From: Bacteroidota bacterium
GTDB lineage: Bacteria; Bacteroidota; Bacteroidia; Flavobacteriales; Flavobacteriaceae
NCBI GenBank assembly: GCA_018829465.1
Contig: JAHJTN010000017.1
Span: 1-64,000 of the forward strand
DNA length: 64,000 nucleotides
Direction of reading: 5' to 3'
Under the pieces are notes generated by a model. That model was not told the origin of the DNA. It searched no databases and saw only the letters and a list, made by a program, of their open reading frames with translations. Of this stretch, positions 26,805-36,297 are shown in pieces (the first letter of the stretch is position 1; each line of letters opens with the position of its first letter). A program made the position numbers and the translations under genes.

Positions 26805-27872
26805 TTAAGAAAGCGTTTGTATGTTGTTGAGGTCTTCAAATGCTTTTTTGAGGCGCGCTTTAAAGGTTTCTTCTCCTTTTCGAATCCATACCCTAGGGTC
26901 GTAATATTTTTTGTTGGGTTGATCGGCACCCTCCGGATTTCCAATCTGTCCTTGTAAATAGGCTTCATGGGCTTTCATATAATCGCGAACACCTTCCAAA
27001 TAGGCGTATTGCAAATCGGTATCTATATTCATTTTTACGACACCGTAACCAATCGCTTCGCGAATTTCTTCTACTGTAGAGCCGGATCCGCCGTGAAAAA
27101 CAAAATCTACGGGATTGGCTGCTGTGTTGAATTTTTTCTGTACGTATTCTTGAGAATTTTTCAAGATTTTTGGTGTGAGTTTAACGTTTCCGGGTTTGTA
27201 CACACCGTGTACGTTTCCAAAAGCAGCCGCAATGGTAAACCTGTGGCTGATTTCTTTTAACTTTTCATAGGCGAAAGCGACTTCATCGGGCTGTGTGTAG
27301 AGCTTAGAGCTGTCCACGTCAGAGTTGTCCACTCCGTCTTCTTCACCGCCGGTGATGCCCAATTCTATTTCGAGTGTCATACCCATTTTGCTCATTCGGG
27401 CAAGGTAGCCACGACATATTTCTATATTTTCTTCGATGGGTTCCTCTGAAAGGTCAATCATGTGCGAGCTGTAAAGCGGTTTTCCAAATTGCTTAAAGTG
27501 CGTTTCAGAAGCATCGAGAAGGCCGTCTATCCAAGGCAATAGTTTTTTGGCACAATGGTCTGTGTGAAGTATCACGGTGGCACCGTACGCCTTGGCGAGT
27601 TGATGTATGTGCAAAGCACCTGCTACACCACCTTCTATGGCTGCGCGTTGCCCTTCGTTTGAAAGCCCTTTGCCGGCATTGAATTGTGCACCTCCATTGG
27701 AAAATTGTATGATGACGGGTGCGTTTAATGTTGCTGCGGTTTCTATCACAGCATTGATATTGCTGGATCCAATTACGTTGACAGCCGGAAGCGCAAACCC
27801 TTTCCTTTTAGCTAATTGAAAAATTTCTTGAACTTCGTCGCCTGTGGCAACTCCTGATTTAATCTGAGACAT
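26805..27872 (-). CDS. fbaA: Class II fructose-bisphosphate aldolase
   Basis: 355 residues. Zinc-dependent cleavage of fructose 1,6-bisphosphate to the triose phosphates in glycolysis and gluconeogenesis. Visible motifs: VILHTDHCAKKLLPWIDGLL with a catalytic Asp and zinc His, LEIELGITGGEEDGVDN (FbaA-type insert), AAAFGNVHGVYKPGNVKL and the phosphate-binding FHGGSGSTVEEIREAI. The length fits the Escherichia coli FbaA type. It is followed closely by accD, linking glycolysis and fatty-acid synthesis genes in one transcript. Confidence 0.97.
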   Translation of the reverse strand: MSQIKSGVATGDEVQEIFQLAKRKGFALPAVNVIGSSNINAVIETAATLNAPVIIQFSNGGAQFNAGKGLSNEGQRAAIEGGVAGALHIHQLAKAYGATVILHTDHCAKKLLPWIDGLLDASETHFKQFGKPLYSSHMIDLSEEPIEENIEICRGYLARMSKMGMTLEIELGITGGEEDGVDNSDVDSSKLYTQPDEVAFAYEKLKEISHRFTIAAAFGNVHGVYKPGNVKLTPKILKNSQEYVQKKFNTAANPVDFVFHGGSGSTVEEIREAIGYGVVKMNIDTDLQYAYLEGVRDYMKAHEAYLQGQIGNPEGADQPNKKYYDPRVWIRKGEETFKARLKKAFEDLNNIQTLS

Positions 27873-27900
27873 GCGTTTTTAGTTTTAAGGTAACAAGAGG

Positions 27901-27908
27901 CAAAGGTA
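27901..27908 (-). promoter_or_regulatory. Promoter -7 box for fbaA-accD
   Basis: The minus strand reads TACCTTTG, 28 nt before the fbaA ATG. The -33 element is not clear. Confidence 0.45.
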
Positions 27909-27922
27909 AAAAAAATACGGCA

Positions 27923-30499
27923 TCAGAAAGGATAATTTATCCCAATATTCCAAACGGCATTGCCAAAATTGTACTTTCTAAACCATCTGGAGCCATCGGG
28001 TTCGGAAGGATCGTAAGTTTTAAAGCCGGCATCAAAGCGCAATACAAAAAAACTAAAATCGTATCGGATGCCCACACCCGTGCCTAAGGCAATGTCTTCC
28101 AAAGAACTCAAACCGTCAAAATTTGCTGCCTCAACTTCATTGTCGTCAAATACATTCCAGATATTGCCCGCATCGGCAAAAAGCGCACCTTTAAATCCGC
28201 CCAGGATGGGGAATCTATATTCTGTACTAAGTGCGATCTTCATATTAGCTTCGTTAAATTCGTTGTTGTTGTCGCTTTCGCCCGGCCCTAGACTGTAGGG
28301 TGCCCATGCGCGGTTGTCGTTGGAGCCTCCACCAAAAAAACTCTTGGTGAACGGGATGTTTTGGGAGTTGCCATACGGCACTGCCAAACCTACAAAAGTG
28401 CGAAAAGCCAACACCTTACTTTGGTTCATGTCCCAATATTTGATAAAATCCAGTTCTGTCTTTATATATTGTGAAAAAGCGACGTTAAAAATTTCAAAGT
28501 TTCCTTTGTCATTTTCCTTCAAACCCATGACAGAACTCAGGGAAGAAACCAAGTTTCCGGCTGCTTCCAACCTGCCTCTGAAGCGATAGAAATTATTGTC
28601 TGAAAAACCGGATCGGTTGGTGATGGTTTTGGTAAAACTTCCCGAGAAGATTAGGTTGTCATCTGTGAGCCTGATGCGCCTGTCTTCGATGTTTCTAACA
28701 TCATCAAAAGCATCAGTTCCGGGCTGTATGGCAGTTTGCTGGTTCAGTACTTCATTGATGAAATTGTTGGCGCCATCCGGTATGCTTAGATTTCCGTTCG
28801 TGTCGAGGTTGTTCGGGTTCTGATTGAATTGAAGTGCAATGTCGTTCAAATCTCTAAAAGAAGTTCTGTAAACGTTAAAATAATTTCCGGTATTTAAGTT
28901 TTTGACATATTGAATATTTAGCAAATCCAACACGTGGTTGACACCTTGCCTGGGATTCCAACGGTAACCGAAGTTTCCGGTCAAAGTTTGTCTGTCAAGT
29001 CCTATATTTTGTTGCAAACTGCCTCCGATGGAGATTTGCGTGAGAGGCGAGGCTGTTTTTGGTATAAAACTTTGCGTATCCGTAAAAAACAAAATTCGCG
29101 GAAAATTGAGCCTGATATCGGCACCAAATTCGGTGACGTTAAAAAAGTTGTTGTTAGAATCTGCTAAATCTTTAGAGGAACCCAAAGATCCACGAAGGCC
29201 GATTTCGAGGGTTTCGGTGCCTCTAAAAACGTTTCTGACAGACAATGTAGTGCTAAACTCAATCCCAAAATCTTGAATGTTGGAATGTGTGATGTCTGTA
29301 TTAAACCCAAGACTGTATTTATTGAGCGGCGAGAGAAAAATATTCGCAATCAGGCTATTTTGAATTGAATCTGAAGGATCTTCTTCAAATTCAATATTGG
29401 GATATCTGAAAGTTTTAAGTTCGTTGATGTGTTTGAGCGTAAGTGACCTGTCAATATCTCGATACACCTTGCCGGGCTCGAAAAAAATAGGATTGAGCAT
29501 GGCACTTGTTCGATATTTGATTTCATCTTTACCGAAAATCGTAAAATCACCAATGCGTCGTACGGCTTTAAAATCTTGCTGGCTTCCGTCCACAGCATAA
29601 TCTGTGAAGATATTGACCTTGCTGATGGTAAAAATTTTGAAAGGCTCGCTGCGCCTCGTATCGCCTTCTCTAACGATTCTGTTCGGAATCACCATAGATA
29701 CCTGAACCTTTTTTTGGAGTGAATCCGGTATCTGTGATAGGGTGTCGAGTTCGTATTTGATGAGACTTTGTTGGAAGTGAAACACGCCGGAATTTCTCAG
29801 GAAAGTGGTCAAACGCGCCCGTTCGTTTTCAAAATCTATAGTTGCAAATTGTTTTTTGGTTTTGATGAGCGAGCCCGGCTTGGCTTTTTGATAGAGCGAA
29901 TCGATAACTTGAGACTCGATTTGATAGTTAAAGGTATCTATGACAAAGGGTTTGCCATTTTCAATTTGGTAATTAACGGCACCACGCTTTTTGGTTTTGG
30001 AAAGCGTGTCTATTTCATAGTTTACGCGCGCATCAAACCAACCTCTGTTTTTTTGAAAAGCTTCCATGCGCAAGGCAGACTGCTCGGCAGTGCGTTCGCT
30101 TATAATGACGGGGGCTTCGCCGTTGCGTATTAGCCATCCGTTGAGACCGCCTCGGTTGAGCCTGAGGGTGTCAACTTCTTTACCACGAGCCGTTTTGCGT
30201 TCAATTTTTCTGTCTATGCGTTTTTGTTGTCGCTTCCATTTGGCGGAAGTAGTGTCTATGGGTTTGGCCAAATTATAGACGTGCAATCTAAAGGGAAATC
30301 CGAAAATATCTGTATTGGGTTTTTGATAGGGAAGGCTGTTTAAATCTGCGTTTCTGCTAAGTTTGCCATCAACTTTGATGTTGTTTTCATCAAGTAGGAG
30401 TGCGCCGTCGGGAATACGTTTAACCGCATTGCAAGAAGCTAAAAAAGCTAATAATATAAAACGAAGTAGTATTTTTGCCGAAAGACTTCTCAAGCGCAT
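27923..30499 (-). CDS. tamL: Outer-membrane assembly lipoprotein TamL (BamA/TamA superfamily)
   Basis: 858 residues. The signal sequence ends LASC with Cys23 as lipidation site, which is unusual for a beta-barrel and is the mark of the Bacteroidetes TamL branch of the Omp85 family. POTRA-like regions (about residues 110-400) precede a C-terminal 16-strand-type barrel with GFNTDITHSNIQDFGIEF, the L6-loop-like FFGGGSNDNRAWAPYSLGPGES and a terminal NYPF. With TamB it helps insert or export envelope proteins. Divergent from the methyltransferase gene. tamB itself is not in the window. Confidence 0.9.
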   Translation of the reverse strand: MRLRSLSAKILLRFILLAFLASCNAVKRIPDGALLLDENNIKVDGKLSRNADLNSLPYQKPNTDIFGFPFRLHVYNLAKPIDTTSAKWKRQQKRIDRKIERKTARGKEVDTLRLNRGGLNGWLIRNGEAPVIISERTAEQSALRMEAFQKNRGWFDARVNYEIDTLSKTKKRGAVNYQIENGKPFVIDTFNYQIESQVIDSLYQKAKPGSLIKTKKQFATIDFENERARLTTFLRNSGVFHFQQSLIKYELDTLSQIPDSLQKKVQVSMVIPNRIVREGDTRRSEPFKIFTISKVNIFTDYAVDGSQQDFKAVRRIGDFTIFGKDEIKYRTSAMLNPIFFEPGKVYRDIDRSLTLKHINELKTFRYPNIEFEEDPSDSIQNSLIANIFLSPLNKYSLGFNTDITHSNIQDFGIEFSTTLSVRNVFRGTETLEIGLRGSLGSSKDLADSNNNFFNVTEFGADIRLNFPRILFFTDTQSFIPKTASPLTQISIGGSLQQNIGLDRQTLTGNFGYRWNPRQGVNHVLDLLNIQYVKNLNTGNYFNVYRTSFRDLNDIALQFNQNPNNLDTNGNLSIPDGANNFINEVLNQQTAIQPGTDAFDDVRNIEDRRIRLTDDNLIFSGSFTKTITNRSGFSDNNFYRFRGRLEAAGNLVSSLSSVMGLKENDKGNFEIFNVAFSQYIKTELDFIKYWDMNQSKVLAFRTFVGLAVPYGNSQNIPFTKSFFGGGSNDNRAWAPYSLGPGESDNNNEFNEANMKIALSTEYRFPILGGFKGALFADAGNIWNVFDDNEVEAANFDGLSSLEDIALGTGVGIRYDFSFFVLRFDAGFKTYDPSEPDGSRWFRKYNFGNAVWNIGINYPF

Positions 30500-30513
30500 A
30501 GAATTAAACGCAT

Positions 30514-30545
30514 CAAAATTACACTTTTATTTGCATGTTAACCAA
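30514..30545 (-). promoter_or_regulatory. Promoter for tamL (TTG - 21 nt - TAATTTTG)
   Basis: The minus strand shows TTG (30543-30545), 21 nt, then TAATTTTG (30514-30521), 14 nt before the tamL start. The -33 element lies inside the first codons of the divergent methyltransferase gene. Confidence 0.55.
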
Positions 30546-31278
30546 AGCATTTATAAAGCATATCGCCCAATTGCATCAAAAAAAATACCGAAAATCTTCG
30601 GGCTTGTTTATCGTAGAAGGTAAAAAGTCTGTACGCGAGTTTTTAGAGACGGGTTTTGCTTGTAAACACCTGTGGGTAACAGATATTATGAAAACGGAAT
30701 TTACTGATTTTTCTTGTGAAGTGATAGACGAAAATTCACTTAAAAAAATGAGTGCTTTGGTACACCCGCCCGGTGTATTGGCCGTTTTTGAAATTCCCGA
30801 TGATACAGATTTCAACTTGAGGGGTTTAACCGTTTTGTTAGACGGTATTCAAGATCCCGGAAATTTAGGCACCATCATTCGTCTGTGTGATTGGTTTGGT
30901 GTGACACAACTCATTTGCGCTACAGAAACGGTAGATTGTTTTAACCCCAAAGTGGTGCAAGCCTCTATGGGTTCTCTTTCGAGGGTACGCGTTTTCTACC
31001 GAGATTTATCGATTGTTTTAGCAGAAAGACCCCAAGATATGCCTGTCTTTGGCGCTTTTATGGATGGCCAAAATGTGTACGAAACCCAATTGCCCAAAGA
31101 AGGCATTTTGGTGTTGGGCAATGAAGCTAACGGGATTTCAGAAAAAATAGCAAATCAAATACAACACAAAATTACGATTCCGCAAAAAAACCTTCACAGG
31201 CATACAGAAAGTTTAAACGTAGCTACTGCAGCTGCCATTTTGCTCAGCGAGTTTTGCAGATTATCTACTGAAAAGTAA
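30535..31278 (+). CDS. SpoU/TrmH-family RNA 2'-O-ribose methyltransferase
   Basis: 247 residues. An N-terminal substrate-binding region (residues 1-95, FIVEGKKSVREFLETG) precedes the SPOUT knot domain. Its three motifs are seen: LDGIQDPGNLGTIIRLCDWFG (motif 1), VLGNEANGIS (motif 2) and HTESLNVATAAAILLSEFCR (motif 3). It methylates a ribose in rRNA or tRNA with S-adenosylmethionine; the target base cannot be told from sequence. Its last 14 bp overlap the end of convergent porT. Confidence 0.92.
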   Translation: MLTKAFIKHIAQLHQKKYRKSSGLFIVEGKKSVREFLETGFACKHLWVTDIMKTEFTDFSCEVIDENSLKKMSALVHPPGVLAVFEIPDDTDFNLRGLTVLLDGIQDPGNLGTIIRLCDWFGVTQLICATETVDCFNPKVVQASMGSLSRVRVFYRDLSIVLAERPQDMPVFGAFMDGQNVYETQLPKEGILVLGNEANGISEKIANQIQHKITIPQKNLHRHTESLNVATAAAILLSEFCRLSTEK

Positions 31279-31981
31279 AGTTGATAAAAACACCTCTCGA
31301 TTTTAAGCTCTCTATATTACCTGTCCAAGGACTGTTTGGGTCGGCGTCTCTGACGAGTTCGTCATTTAAGGCAAAAACACCCCGAATAGAAGGCGTGAAT
31401 TTAAAATAACTGGTATAAAAATCGATACCAAAACCCAGTTCGTAATAATAGGTATTGGTTTTCATACGGAAAACCCCTGCGGAGTTGTCGTCTTTGTTGT
31501 CCTCGTCAGCCGCCAAGTTGATAGATGTTGAAAGACCGGCTACCAAAAAGGGTTTAAAATTGTTCAGGCGAAGGGCGCTAAATTTAAGCAAGAGCGGAAA
31601 ATGTATGTATGTAGATTCAACATCGCGTGTGGCATCAGGGCTATCTGGCGCAAAACCGGGAAAGTGCAACACCCTACTGGTAAAGTTAAGTCCGGGTTCG
31701 AATCTGAGATCGAAGTGGTTGTTGAGACGCAGGTTTCCAATCAACCCCACATTGAACCCCAATTCTGTATCGACTAAAATTTCCCCCAAATCGTCTTTGA
31801 GATCAATCTTGAAGTCATTGACGTTAAAACCTAAGTAGTAACCCCAACTGTATCGGGGCATGTCAAAGGTTTGTAAATTTTGAATACGTTCTTTTCGGAA
31901 TTGTGCCTGAGCAACAACACCCACCCAAAACAAAACAATCAACAGACTAACGTGACGATTCATGCTATTTTTTCGCTTCAT
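31265..31981 (-). CDS. porT: Type IX secretion protein PorT/SprT, outer-membrane barrel
   Basis: 238 residues: a signal peptide (about 1-26, ending VVAQAQ) then a small beta-barrel. The start of the mature part, FRKERIQNLQTFDMPRYSWG, and FDLRFEPGLNFTSRVLHF match PorT, a component needed for the Bacteroidetes type IX secretion system and for gliding in related species. Finding it right after ubiE, overlapping by 17 bp, agrees with the usual flavobacterial order. It suggests that the organism uses type IX secretion, although other por/spr genes are not in this window. Confidence 0.85.
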   Translation of the reverse strand: MKRKNSMNRHVSLLIVLFWVGVVAQAQFRKERIQNLQTFDMPRYSWGYYLGFNVNDFKIDLKDDLGEILVDTELGFNVGLIGNLRLNNHFDLRFEPGLNFTSRVLHFPGFAPDSPDATRDVESTYIHFPLLLKFSALRLNNFKPFLVAGLSTSINLAADEDNKDDNSAGVFRMKTNTYYYELGFGIDFYTSYFKFTPSIRGVFALNDELVRDADPNSPWTGNIESLKSRGVFINFTFQ

Positions 31982-32696
31982 ATATTGTAGCTACACCAAA
32001 CGTCCGGGGCAAATGACGCACCTCTGTAAACCCAATTTTCTTTAAAATATTGTTGAATTTTTCGCCGTATGGAAAATTATTTGCCGACTCGGATAAATAG
32101 GCATAGGCTACACGGTCTTTTGAAAAGATTTTACCGATGAGCGGCAGCAGAAAATGGGTGTATAATTTGTAACCTTGCTTAAACGGAAAACGCGTCGGAA
32201 CCGATGTTTCTAACACTATCAAACGGCCACCGGGTTTAAGCACGCGCAGTATTTCTGACAATCCTTTGTCAAGATTTTCAAAATTGCGCACGCCAAAAGC
32301 AACTGTAGCCGCGTCAAAACTTTCGTCGTTATAGGGAATGTTTTCGGCATCACCATAGACCATATCTATACGATTTGATAGCGATTGTTCTGCAATTTTT
32401 TGAATACCTACCGCTAACATTCCTTTTGAGATGTCCATGCCCACAACTTCCGCCTGGCTGCCTGCTGCAATTTGAATGGCCAAATCTCCCGTTCCTGTGG
32501 CCAAATCTAATACCGAAGTAGCTTTAACATCTAAAACCATTTGCACCACTTCTTTCCGCCACCGTTTGTCTATACCAAAGGAAATAACCCGGTTAAGTCC
32601 GTCGTATTGTGTAGATATGTTATCAAACATTTGAGAGACTTGCGCTTTTTTTCCTAATTGGCTGTCTTTGTAGGGTTTTATAGTATCCGGCATCAA
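31965..32696 (-). CDS. ubiE: Demethylmenaquinone methyltransferase UbiE/MenG
   Basis: 243 residues. SAM-dependent C-methylation that finishes menaquinone synthesis, the respiratory quinone expected in Bacteroidetes. The family signatures YDGLNRVISFGIDKRWRKEV and the SAM motif VLDLATGTGDLAIQIA are present, followed by DAATVAFGVRNFENLDKGL and EILRVLKPGGRLIVLE. First gene of a two-gene unit with porT, translation being coupled by overlap. A perfect TATATTTG box lies 10 nt upstream. Confidence 0.96.
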   Translation of the reverse strand: MMPDTIKPYKDSQLGKKAQVSQMFDNISTQYDGLNRVISFGIDKRWRKEVVQMVLDVKATSVLDLATGTGDLAIQIAAGSQAEVVGMDISKGMLAVGIQKIAEQSLSNRIDMVYGDAENIPYNDESFDAATVAFGVRNFENLDKGLSEILRVLKPGGRLIVLETSVPTRFPFKQGYKLYTHFLLPLIGKIFSKDRVAYAYLSESANNFPYGEKFNNILKKIGFTEVRHLPRTFGVATIYEAKK

Positions 32697-32706
32697 TTTT
32701 TTTTTG

Positions 32707-32714
32707 CAAATATA
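32707..32714 (-). promoter_or_regulatory. Promoter -7 box for ubiE-porT
   Basis: The minus strand reads TATATTTG, 10 nt before the ubiE ATG, implying a leader of only a few nucleotides. No TTG at the normal spacing. Confidence 0.5.
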
Positions 32715-32806
32715 AGAGAATCTACCCGTAGTTGTGAGGGATATGTCAAAGTCAATGAATTTGAGGCATTAGATGTTTTTGACATTACAATTTCGAATCA
32801 TTATTA

Positions 32807-32966
32807 GCCAATAGCCATTAGCCAATAGCCAATAGCCATTAGGCATTAGCCATTAGGCATTAGGGTTATACGTTATACGTTACTCGTTATTTGTTTCAAG
32901 CTAAAATATAAGAGGCATTGGGCATTAGAAATATTTTATCTCATCATCGTGGCAACGAATCATCAT
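32807..32966 (-). repeat. Modular intergenic repeat, copy 2, inverted, with 8 heptamers
   Basis: Reverse-oriented counterpart of 16785-16980. Eight 7-bp units read on the plus strand as GCCAATA, GCCATTA or GGCATTA (32807-32862). Then follow the 34-bp block (32863-32896, one mismatch to copy 1), the 15-bp block (32916-32930) and the 16-bp block (32935-32950), both identical to copy 1, and an ATGATTCG-like end. The remaining parts of this 419-bp gap hold nothing else that I can name. Confidence 0.9.
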
Positions 32967-33115
32967 ATCCAATTGATTTCATAAACAGTCATGCTGAACT
33001 GAATAATTCCCAAAAAAAAAGCCGGACGATATTTTGAGGGGAAATTTACTAACTTGCAAATCTATAAATCTATGAAGGCTGATTTTTAAGGCATTCCTAC
33101 TAAGAAACTTTTTCT

Positions 33116-33775
33116 ATGACACTTGCTTTTGATGTTTATGGAACGCTGATAGACCCCAATGCGGTTTTTCAAAAACTTACCGAACGCATTCCGGAAAAAG
33201 CCCAAGCGGTAATGGATCTTTGGCGAGCCAAACAATTGGAATACACTTTCCGTCGTGGACTGATGGGAAAATACGTAGATTTTGCCGTTTGTACCCGACA
33301 GGCTTTGCGCTTCTCTTGCCAAACATTCGAAGTGAATTTATCCGACGCTGACATCGAAGCGGTTTTGGCGCAATACAAAACACTACCGGCCTATGCAGAT
33401 GTTCACACGGGATTGCAAGCCCTTCGTGACAAAGACATCCAATTGGTTGCCTTTTCCAATGGCAGCAAAGCAGATGTCACTGCCGTGTTGAAACATGCAC
33501 AAATTCTCGATTTTTTCAAGCGAGTTATCAGCGTAGAGGCTGTAAAATCATTCAAACCCAATCCAGAGGTGTACGAACATTTGGTGAATTCAACGCATGC
33601 CGACAGGTCAAACACCTATCTGATTTCCAGTAATAGTTTTGATGTTTTAGGTGCCAAAGCAGCCGGACTCAAAGCCATTTGGCTACAGCGGAGCGACAAG
33701 CAGATTATGGATTTTTGGGAATGGACGCCCGACCACGTTGTCCATCAGCTCAATGAAATCCGGCAACTGTTTTAG
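33116..33775 (+). CDS. HAD-superfamily (S)-2-haloacid dehalogenase type II
   Basis: 219 residues. The nucleophile Asp6 sits in FDVYGTLID, the HAD motif I. SNGSKADV (motif II) and KPNPEVYEHL / LISSNSFDVLGAKAAGLKAIW (motifs III and IV with SSNSFD, typical of haloacid dehalogenases) follow. The type II length and the SSN motif favour an L-2-haloacid dehalogenase, which replaces a C2 halogen by hydroxyl, but the real substrate may be a phosphate ester. It stands alone next to the repeat copy at 32807-32966. Confidence 0.88.
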   Translation: MTLAFDVYGTLIDPNAVFQKLTERIPEKAQAVMDLWRAKQLEYTFRRGLMGKYVDFAVCTRQALRFSCQTFEVNLSDADIEAVLAQYKTLPAYADVHTGLQALRDKDIQLVAFSNGSKADVTAVLKHAQILDFFKRVISVEAVKSFKPNPEVYEHLVNSTHADRSNTYLISSNSFDVLGAKAAGLKAIWLQRSDKQIMDFWEWTPDHVVHQLNEIRQLF

Positions 33776-33893
33776 ACTTTAAAAACATATTATAAAAGAA
33801 TCCAAACGGTTTTGTATTCCTACGCGCTTATTTTCTTTCTCCCACAGATTACTTTAAACTTGTTTTTTCTGAAAACTCACCCAAACAAACATC

Positions 33894-35522
33894 CTATTTT
33901 TTAAATACAATTTCCCCATTTAACACTGTGTAGAGAACTTTTGTTTCGGGAATTTCTGAAAAAGGAACCTCCATTAAATTTTTATCCAATATAACAAAAT
34001 CGGCCACTTTCCCAACTTCTAAATTGCCCTTTTCGGTTTCTTCAAAATTTGAGTAAGCCGCCCAAATAGTCATACCTCTCAACGTTTCTTCACGGCTTAG
34101 GCGTTCCTGGGGCATAAAACCGCCATCGGGGTATAATTTAGTATCCTGCCTTGTGGTAGCTGCATAAAATGTCAGAAACGGACTCACTTTTTCAACAGGA
34201 AAATCTGTGCCCAAGGCTACTTTTCCGGCTTTGTTTAGAAGCGTCTTAAAAGCATATGCCCCTTTTATACGTACATCCCCCAAGCGATCAGCAGCCCAAT
34301 ACATGTCGCTGGTGGCATGTGTGGGTTGGATAGATGGTAAAATATTTAGAGAGAAAGCATCGAAATCTTCAGAACGGACAACTTGTGCATGCTCTATGCG
34401 CCATCTGCGATCTTGTTCGTCTTTTAACACTGATTTATAAGCTTTTAACACGGTAGTGTTAGCAGAATCACCTATAGCATGCGTATTCATTTGGTATTCG
34501 CTTTGGGCTATTTGTGCTGCTAAATCAAACAAGGCTTCTTGGGTAGTAATCATGGCACCGTAATGTCCGGGCAAATCGCTGTAGGGTTCGTGCAAACAAG
34601 CACCTCTAGAACCCAAAGCGCCATCTGCGTACACTTTTACAGAGCGCACATGTAACCTGTCCGTTTTGATTACACCTTTTTCCAAGAAGTAAGCCAACTC
34701 GTCGGGATTGTTACTGACCATTGCATAGAGACGCATCTTCAGGTCTCCTGTTTGTTGTAAACTATCGATGAGTTCGATAACATCTCGGCTGAGACCGGCA
34801 TCACTGATGGTTGTGAGTCCGTGAGCAAAAGAAATATCTTGCGCATCCAAAAGGGCTTGTACTTGTTGTTTGTGCGAGAGTTCGGGTATTACATTGCGTA
34901 CGAGTTGCATGGGCGCATCAACCAAAATGCCGCTAGGTTGGCCATTTTTTAAGACCACTTCGCCACCGCTTACTTTTGTGGTTTTGGTGATGCCGGCCAT
35001 ATCTAAGGCCTTTGAGTTAACCCAAAGTGCGTGACCGTCTATGCGGGTAAGTGCCACAGGTAAATCCGGAAATAAAGCATCCAGCATTTCTTTGGTAGGA
35101 AATTCTTTGATTTCCCAATCGTTTTGGTCCCAACCGCGACCTATCAAAAACTGCGGATTTTTTTCGGCGGCAAATTGCTTTAATCTTTCTAGGATTTCAT
35201 CGATGCTATGGGTGTCAACCAAATCTACTTGTTGCTGCTGCACGCCTAAGTTGTAAAAATGGGCATGCGCATCTATAAGTCCCGGAAAAAGGGCATTTCC
35301 TTGCGCATCTATTCGATTTAAGGCTTCATATTTGCTGTCGATGTCTGTGTTTGTGCCTACTGCCACAATTTTTCCATCAGATACAGCCATGGATTGTGCC
35401 GTTGAAAAAGCTTCGTCAACTGTATAAATTTTGGCATTGGATACAATGAAATCAACAGTTGTTTTGGGATCTTGACAGGCCACAAGGCACAATACCATCC
35501 CTAAAGTTAAGATTCGGAACAT
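33894..35522 (-). CDS. Amidohydrolase-family lipoprotein (YtcJ-like)
   Basis: 542 residues from ATG 35522, chosen because it opens a signal peptide (MFRILTLGMVLCLVAC) with a lipobox; the frame extends back to 35579. The metal-dependent hydrolase fold has the HxH in LIDAHAHFYNLG, and YtcJ-type signatures such as RGWDQNDW, KVYADGALGSRGACL, MNTHAIGDSAN and GTDFPVEKVSPFLTFYAA. Substrates are probably amides or cyclic ureas, but none is established for this branch. Likely anchored in the envelope. It is 53 nt downstream of the CsaA-like gene. Confidence 0.9.
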   Translation of the reverse strand: MFRILTLGMVLCLVACQDPKTTVDFIVSNAKIYTVDEAFSTAQSMAVSDGKIVAVGTNTDIDSKYEALNRIDAQGNALFPGLIDAHAHFYNLGVQQQQVDLVDTHSIDEILERLKQFAAEKNPQFLIGRGWDQNDWEIKEFPTKEMLDALFPDLPVALTRIDGHALWVNSKALDMAGITKTTKVSGGEVVLKNGQPSGILVDAPMQLVRNVIPELSHKQQVQALLDAQDISFAHGLTTISDAGLSRDVIELIDSLQQTGDLKMRLYAMVSNNPDELAYFLEKGVIKTDRLHVRSVKVYADGALGSRGACLHEPYSDLPGHYGAMITTQEALFDLAAQIAQSEYQMNTHAIGDSANTTVLKAYKSVLKDEQDRRWRIEHAQVVRSEDFDAFSLNILPSIQPTHATSDMYWAADRLGDVRIKGAYAFKTLLNKAGKVALGTDFPVEKVSPFLTFYAATTRQDTKLYPDGGFMPQERLSREETLRGMTIWAAYSNFEETEKGNLEVGKVADFVILDKNLMEVPFSEIPETKVLYTVLNGEIVFKK

Positions 35523-35575
35523 AAATTTAGATTTCTTTTTGGTAAAATTAAGAAGAAAAGTTCCCAAAGAAAAAT

Positions 35576-35905
35576 TCACCCTATTTTTTGACCGTTTTGC
35601 ACCGTTTTGTCTGGGGTCAACAAAACCACTGCGCCGTCTTTATCATATACGCCAAGCACAAGACATTCACTCATAAAAGGACCGATTTGTTTAACAGGAA
35701 AGTTCACCACTGCAATGATTTGCTTACCAATTAGTGCTTCGGGTTGGTAGTGCATAGTGATTTGCGCACTCGATTTTTTGATACCAATGGGCCCAAAGTC
35801 TATAATGAGCTTGTAGGCCGGTTTGCGGGCTTCTGCAAAAACTTCGGCATGAAGAATTGTGCCGGTACGAATATCGAGGCTTTCAAAGTGATTAAATAAA
35901 TTCAT
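35576..35905 (-). CDS. csaA: CsaA-like tRNA-binding domain protein
   Basis: 109 residues, essentially a single EMAP/Arc1-type tRNA-binding domain: [45 protein letters not shown] and [15 protein letters not shown] are the family motifs of CsaA. Binds tRNA; proposed to have chaperone-like activity in Bacillus. The start at 35905 is chosen because its ATG overlaps the TGA of the upstream gene (TGATG); the longer frame to 35992 would overlap that gene out of frame. Third gene of a CD225 / DUF2752 / CsaA unit. Confidence 0.92.
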   Translation of the reverse strand: MNLFNHFESLDIRTGTILHAEVFAEARKPAYKLIIDFGPIGIKKSSAQITMHYQPEALIGKQIIAVVNFPVKQIGPFMSECLVLGVYDKDGAVVLLTPDKTVQNGQKIG

Positions 35906-36297
35906 CAAATCAAATTTCTTATAAAAGTAAAAACAATCACAAGTATAAAAATTAATTTGATGGCTGTGGCACCAAAAAGTTTCTTTCTCCACAAAAGTGC
36001 TTGTGGCCCGGGCTGTTTTTTTTGATCAAAATAAAAGCCTAATGCCAGGTAGGGCAGGGCAAGTGGCACAAGGAGATTTTGCCGAAACGCTTCAGGAAAG
36101 TCTAAGTGCAATAGACTGTGGATGGCGCGTTGCGAACCACATCCACTACATTGATAACCAGTAAGGTGGTAGAAAGGGCATTTAGGGAAGAAATCCCATC
36201 CTCGCGGGTCGAATTTCCAATAAAGAAATAACATACCTACGAGAATGAGAATTCCTATAAAATATGTAAATTTAGAAGTCGCCACCCAAACCTGCAA
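35905..36297 (-). CDS. DUF2752-family membrane protein
   Basis: 130 residues. The signature [20 protein letters not shown] defines DUF2752, a small membrane protein family of unknown function with conserved cysteines. Two to three hydrophobic segments (about 10-28, 75-92 and 108-127) flank it. It overlaps the upstream CD225 gene by 26 nt, so the two are probably made together, a pairing often seen. Confidence 0.9.
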   Translation of the reverse strand: MQVWVATSKFTYFIGILILVGMLFLYWKFDPRGWDFFPKCPFYHLTGYQCSGCGSQRAIHSLLHLDFPEAFRQNLLVPLALPYLALGFYFDQKKQPGPQALLWRKKLFGATAIKLIFILVIVFTFIRNLI

